Shown here piece after piece: positions 32,101 through 33,197 of a stretch of DNA of 33,197 bases. Every line of letters begins with the position of its first letter. Position 1 is the stretch's first letter. The DNA is from Thermoflexia bacterium (GTDB lineage Bacteria; Chloroflexota; Anaerolineae; B4-G1; SLSP01), in contig DUEJ01000016.1 in the NCBI GenBank assembly GCA_011192175.1, positions 1-33,197 on the forward strand, written 5' to 3'. The translations under genes and the position numbers were made by a program. Under the pieces are notes generated by a model. That model was given only the letters and a program-made list of their open reading frames with translations. It was not told the DNA's origin and searched no databases.

Positions 32101-33197
32101 ACAGCGGCGTAATTATCGCGCTCGTCAGCCCCAACGTCCGCGCGCGGGCCAGTAGGACGATGGTCTCCTTCAAAGTCATACGCTAATGTGGAGTCCGGGT
32201 CCGCCACGTTGATCAACGGAGAGGATAAGTTCAAGTGAAAATCGCCGTCAGCTGGATCTTCCAATCCCGGGGCGACCGCCAAACTATGCTCACCCGGAGA
32301 GGCCCCGGAACAATCATCGGGACTATTGGCATAGAAATCATTGTAATCCAAAGTGAGCTCGCCGCTAACCCCCTGCGCCAGACCACCGCCAGCAACAGCC
32401 ACATTCTCCACTATGATATTGTTTAGCACCGTCATAATGCCTTGATTCAACACGCCTCCGCCGTTATTAGTGGCCGTGTTGCTGTAAATTGTATTGTAGC
32501 GTAGCCGCGCACGACTAGCCCCATCAAGCCTAATACCGCCTCCATTTGAGGCGGTATTATGGTAAATGACGTTATTCTGCACAGTAGCCGAAACCAAGCC
32601 GCCTAGACTAAGTCCACCTCCTGGATAAGCGGTATGACCACCCGTCAAATGTAAATTCTCGATGGTAGCGACCGCCCCCGTCACGTAGATTACCCGGCCC
32701 TGCTCCTGCGCGTCCAATACCGTGGGGCCATATTGCGGCGTCGTCCAATCGGTGACGGTGTAGGCCCCGCGCAGAGTCAAACTCTTGTTCAGATAGACCG
32801 TCTGAGTCAGCCCGCTATATTCGCTCACCTCGGCACAGTAGCCAGCAATCTTCACCGTATCCCCGGCCGTGGCGGCATCCACTGCCGCCTGCACCGCCGT
32901 GTAAACCTGGCCCGCGTCGAGCCGCGCGTAGCAAGGCGCATCCGCCGTGTACTCGTCCGCGCCGCGATCGAAGCCGGTGCCGAAGGGCCGCCCATGGCCG
33001 TCGATATCGGCGGTCACGGTAGAGAGAGAGCCACCCATGTCAATGGCGGGGGAGCCAGAGGAGAGATGGAGATTCCCCTGCGCAGGGGCCACGAAATCGG
33101 GGTTCTGCGTAGTGCGGTTATTTTGCCCCGTCGGAGGCGTGTAGTCGTCAGGCGAGTTCCCGTAGAAATCAGTGTAGGCCACGGAGAGCGTGCCGCC
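20160..33197 (-). CDS. Giant secreted multidomain protein (beta-helix modules + NEW3/DUF11-like repeats + CARDB-like C-terminus), partial at its 5' end
   Basis: Continuous minus-strand frame of >4,340 codons. The track start (33182) is a GTG inside a repeated '..LS..YTDFYGNS' motif and the frame stays open to the window edge, so the true start lies outside. Confidence 0.93.
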   Translation of the reverse strand, partial: GGTLSVAYTDFYGNSPDDYTPPTGQNNRTTQNPDFVAPAQGNLHLSSGSPAIDMGGSLSTVTADIDGHGRPFGTGFDRGADEYTADAPCYARLDAGQVYTAVQAAVDAATAGDTVKIAGYCAEVSEYSGLTQTVYLNKSLTLRGAYTVTDWTTPQYGPTVLDAQEQGRVIYVTGAVATIENLHLTGGHTAYPGGGLSLGGLVSATVQNNVIYHNTASNGGGIRLDGASRARLRYNTIYSNTATNNGGGVLNQGIMTVLNNIIVENVAVAGGGLAQGVSGELTLDYNDFYANSPDDCSGASPGEHSLAVAPGLEDPADGDFHLNLSSPLINVADPDSTLAYDFEGDHRPTGPRADVGADERDNYAAVILSASDPFVVLNRDDVAGHEVTFTHTFTNTGYTPSMTDTFDVVIANLAGWAVSPDSISGVGLLVNDGHTFQLTVTVPSTVSEGFVNETVITVTSRTNAGALDTATDEIANPGIQLSANAGQDVTPGAEITYTHVVTNVGPPDTFTVTVDSSLGWGELTVPVEPIQLDYQQSALIQVRVAVSETAAANLSDNSLLRVTAHTYPSVSAVVTDTTTAESLSGDRYVEPEGQDDQNNCTQAYLPCKTVGHAVAQAVATDEVLVARGNYLAGAEIRLRQAISVKGGYLIEGEEFVAPEEVEPAATVIDFGGNNRGVQIDIGAGTPIVLEGFTFRNASAPTGAGGGIYVKGDSSPLLRHLIIENCEGARGGGIYVENGAPIIEDMVISGTLAERGGGLYNDAGDVQVDGLIIRYAEATDGPGGGIYNGGSLIIANGLIYSNTTTAGGGGVYNAAGALLSVLNNTLYGNQASTYGGGLYNDGGWSLTISNTLVISNSAATGGGVYHDSSGALSHDYNDIWGNSASVAPESNLALGAHSVSVNPLFQGIQVADFHLTASSPAVDSADPATSLTTDFEEDPRPSNQGFDMGADELLGCLARVINPHPAPDEDPQVGPVYYSIQEAVDAAPRDYIVQVSGICWGVQPRLVDGDWVSQTVVITKSLTLAGGYAPDFAELGPDPEPTIFDALGRGRVMLVHNPYTGTLELNVSHIVFQRGAAPVPNGLGGGIYNQDAELVLDAVEVSASTATKGGGCYNAAGGTLQLGATHFLTNTAQEDGGAIYNLGDMETISITSFISNTAALAGGAVYNAGTLDLERSTLVGNMAATGGGLYNIAALTLVNTIVAQSTATGNGGGLYNEASSLEVRHVTFYANQAQLGGGIYHDDNTTNALINSSLLVSNTAETTNGGGGIYTAQTPDPQFDYNDLYANSGGNYGGELGAGDGIGNLSYAPDFISVLFGSSDFLHLAEGSPVEDKGDPHSPILIDIDGGPRPANQNFDIGADEIGNCYVRINGVGQLYGSVQRAADESTTGDVLHVAGICKGVGERDLGSETVKQSLYLNKSIGVQGGYTLTQWLEPDPVANSTTLDAGGQGRVVYLDSSNVITLAGLHLRGGYALQQGGAVYNAGATVTLDGNWLHDNAAAAGGAYYHADGSSLLLNNFFYSNQAEQGGAIYNASGTLALTIQHNTIYSNTAQQGGGFYTEDQIPTIRSTIFATNTATTAHAIFSEGSFSGGDYNDVYPIANAYNSWAEQGLHTLSLAPRFEDAEAGDLRLADASPLFDRGDPASPVTQDFEYDLRPADQGFDIGADERRACWARVVRNDEEQGVYANPQLAIDNSLPGDEIQVTVGICRGVHEYAGELKQTVHITQNLTLGGGYARDFEERFEPAVDYPPFDEERTTTFDAGELGRALLVTNTEAVSITLINLAHGLASAGGGLDAGGGLYYASGRGKFSRLVLHHNTAADGGALYQAGATLAIADSLLAYNSAENGGAIYLPTGALTVTDSTRFYHNDATGDGGAIYNRDGSLWMVNNTAALLTYNAAGAGGYIYNHSGDVYLENNRIVRNFATDGAALYNASAGTMILRNNRIYSNTADNGGGALYSAGTTSLDLANRLYGNQASSGGAIYVSGDELLVQNTLIYLNVGTNKGGGVYVVAGDPFIMHNDFYKNSAGVGGGGAVYIAAGTPVVKNNIFDSNVADVGSAVYGATGALSHNDYWVDGPADQVQGGVGVGDDNLNSSPLYEEFDPSDDPGVWNFHLARGSILVDAGVVVTGQPVSRDMDNEHRPSNAAPDMGADEVVDCLAQVVSTGQLYGQIGLALAAAGSGDTIKVAEGTCNETLAIDKDITISGGWAKTFSGMAEEASNLVSPYSEEKRVITIGENISVTLENLNLIAGSKPGGNGGGVYVSANSVVKLDLLDIYGCSASGNGGGIYNAAGSNVTIWDTIVYQCEAGGHGGGIYNAPGSTVQISGGGTALCEAGGDGGGIYSDGGADVTLTNHSISFNVAEYGGGLYSAMGNTDILNVKFWVNIARQDGGGLYNTGDNVNLYHLTFYENNAPGSTGGGLYNEGSNMVINASIIAANDAATGDGLYSTSNVAVGHTLRWGDTYVNAAVTDELHVDPQLTYGGALTYNSPAIDAVPESASTITFDCYVSPRPQLCDKDMGAQEYRVGKRNLEWNEVADHTLAPGEIYTYTFAVTNLSEQWFWDDSENPGTGYTETIVLDLATSRDWAEIAAVVGEVRVTDITTDSATIDVGPGKTAQILVRVTIPPGQPASVEGDSTTLETTRLVYRAQMCGFTDLTGEFEVLSKVIEDYQAELGPGRVGVVQPGGTITYTHTLTNTGNVTDTYSFYPSSGFYAQGTIVAPPGNVTLAPLMTETVVLSVVANLEAAHGLVDLTEAMALSAGGGAAASAVNRTTISPTYGTRYLALDGTDSLVDETVGGGVFDYADNNCSQPNLGACRTLQHVLSQASAGDTIKIAAGHYTATYTTTHASQVITQALFINQPLTVTGGYLSSAWDESPPDHITHATTLDAGGAGRLFYITVGSGAVRLERLTLTQGDATGFVVNAGGALYNEGADLTLNALNIHTNDADLGGGLYSAAGEILLTNSLLHANGGSATQGGGLYAQAGTLTVLNDTFHANQASDTGGALYMAGGTLAMTNTIIAGHSSGSAVYAGAASSSDYNLYWDNTPDDVGGTATLGGHAVQADPQLDADLSLLYTSPARDVADPGTDLGLIPLDYANNPRLLGGWVDLGAREFYGDPGVSLVPDNEQALLVGASHIYTHTLTNTGDLTDTFDISVTGSSWVTGFSPAVVNGLPPAQSATIEVYVTVPVGAGGAEEVAYVRATSRGAGHPADSATDTTFALFTPGVIISSGQSGGTLPATPITYTHTVTNTGTGQDTYIVTHESPAGWTVDHIPALTLGFEETGTLTVQVIPPADALSSTVGTVTVTVTSAFSPTVQDLAADNTVVAQTHNLQLTPDYFRAITNQTAVTYTHTLTNAGNYTETIMLAKDHTQEWVGQLLPDTSAKMGPFTAIPLLFRLIDIPADSGGKTDIATITATVPGAPAVHVVDTTHIIPRYEFALTPLAQSLTVAADKVVTFTHVLTNLGNLEDAFTLVAVNNLGGWPDPVLSDASVTLSPGASRSVVITATVPGGSLGQVNETTLRVTSSEGAFKEAVDTITVETPVIRTVEIGLPDSCHANPGETVTYQHTVTNTGNVSDTYTLDAASELGWTGLSVEPGQVELEPDETHPVTVTFTVPASASAGLVEHTTVTATSQTDNGVSATLVDTTTVNLVGGLIFVPDRAGNALPGDFVVYTHTLTNTGSAEDTFDLIESSSQGWPVELSASQVTLAAWETAQVVVTVTVPSTAAVGLVDTTTVTATSQFDGAWAKVEDETTALLEPGVELAPPRSSNADPGESVLYTHVVTNTGNGTDTFDLTAVSDQGWVVNVLPTPLTLAADETRTVTVTLQVPGDALSGTVDVSTVTATSQADGSISDSVTDTTTVNRVAGLTFVPDRAGNALPGDFVVYTHTLTNTGSAEDTFDLIESSSRGWPVELSASQVPLAAWETAQIVVTVTVPSTAAVGLVDTTTVTATSQFNPACFDRVIDTTAAVPNRDLIFSPDYQRSVDPGAVEYYRHVLTNTGDVTDTFVITWTAAAGWTGVEPERIVALPAGASAPVTVTVAVPAGTLSGTVATALITATSENDLAVWDTVMDVTTVNLVRGFSLSAGMMQNAVAGELVTYLHQVTNNGNYTDTFLAEVVSTQGWTATVAPEMLSLAAGLTDAITLSLLVPDTAATNTVEGTVLTLTTQSLPVLLETVTDTTTIVEAPAWSIYLPLVMRNYTSNAPDLVVTTLEATPDGGNYLISVTVKNQGPQPVAYGNNFFVDFYVDRIPAFKLVGDVSWGVQGDWFGVGESRVLSATYTLAAGTHQLYAQVDTDNTVVEANESNNVTGPQTIVVTSSAQSGDEEPLVTPAPTPLPGPRPTPTAMP
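20230..20605 (-). other. CARDB-like C-terminal domain of the giant protein
   Basis: NAPDLVVTTLEATPDGGNYLISVTVKNQGPQPV...QLYAQVDTDNTVVEANESNNV. Confidence 0.75.
20650..23863 (-). repeat. About 10 tandem NEW3/DUF11-like Ig-fold domains (~107 aa each)
   Basis: Recurring YTHTLTNTGN..DTF and VTVTVP....G..DTTTVTATSQ motifs at ~107-codon spacing. Confidence 0.8.
25620..31440 (-). repeat. Tandem right-handed parallel beta-helix modules of the giant protein
   Basis: Recurrent GGGIYN.A..L.....I..N.A..GGG coils, with modules ending RP.....DxGADE and restarting with C.A.V...YxSxQxAxD...GD.I.V..G.C. Confidence 0.8.

Overview
The window looks like part of a Chloroflexota (Anaerolineae/Caldilineae-like) chromosome; the taxonomy is an inference from protein style and repeat types. 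Left to right it contains: the 5' end of a minus-strand membrane protein; a minus-strand tRNA-Gln(TTG) with an intrinsic terminator; a probable heterodimeric ABC exporter pair whose halves are split by a ~560 bp repeat-rich spacer; a 141-bp MITE-like element with an apparent 11-bp target duplication; an apparent mannoside-utilisation operon (LacI regulator with a consensus promoter and 16-bp palindromic operator, GH2 beta-mannosidase, family-5 binding protein, two permeases, two ATPases); an uncharacterised 538-aa protein; two tandem PlsY-like paralogues separated by 16 in-phase heptamers; and a minus-strand cell-surface block (multi-TM protein, small LPXTG-type anchored Pro/Thr-rich protein, and a giant >4,340-aa secreted protein truncated by the right edge). 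The giant protein combines several parallel beta-helix modules, about 14 NEW3/DUF11-like 'YTHTLTNTGN..DTF' domains, an internal 'IYLPLVMRN' motif and a C-terminal CARDB-like domain. The best second-look items are the two-hairpin repeat with compensatory changes and complementary loops, the MITE-like element, the heptamer/decamer repeat families, the PlsY-like pair lacking the motif-1 Arg, the LPLTG protein beside the giant protein, and the recent domain duplication within the giant gene. No CRISPR array, integrase or transposase gene was seen.
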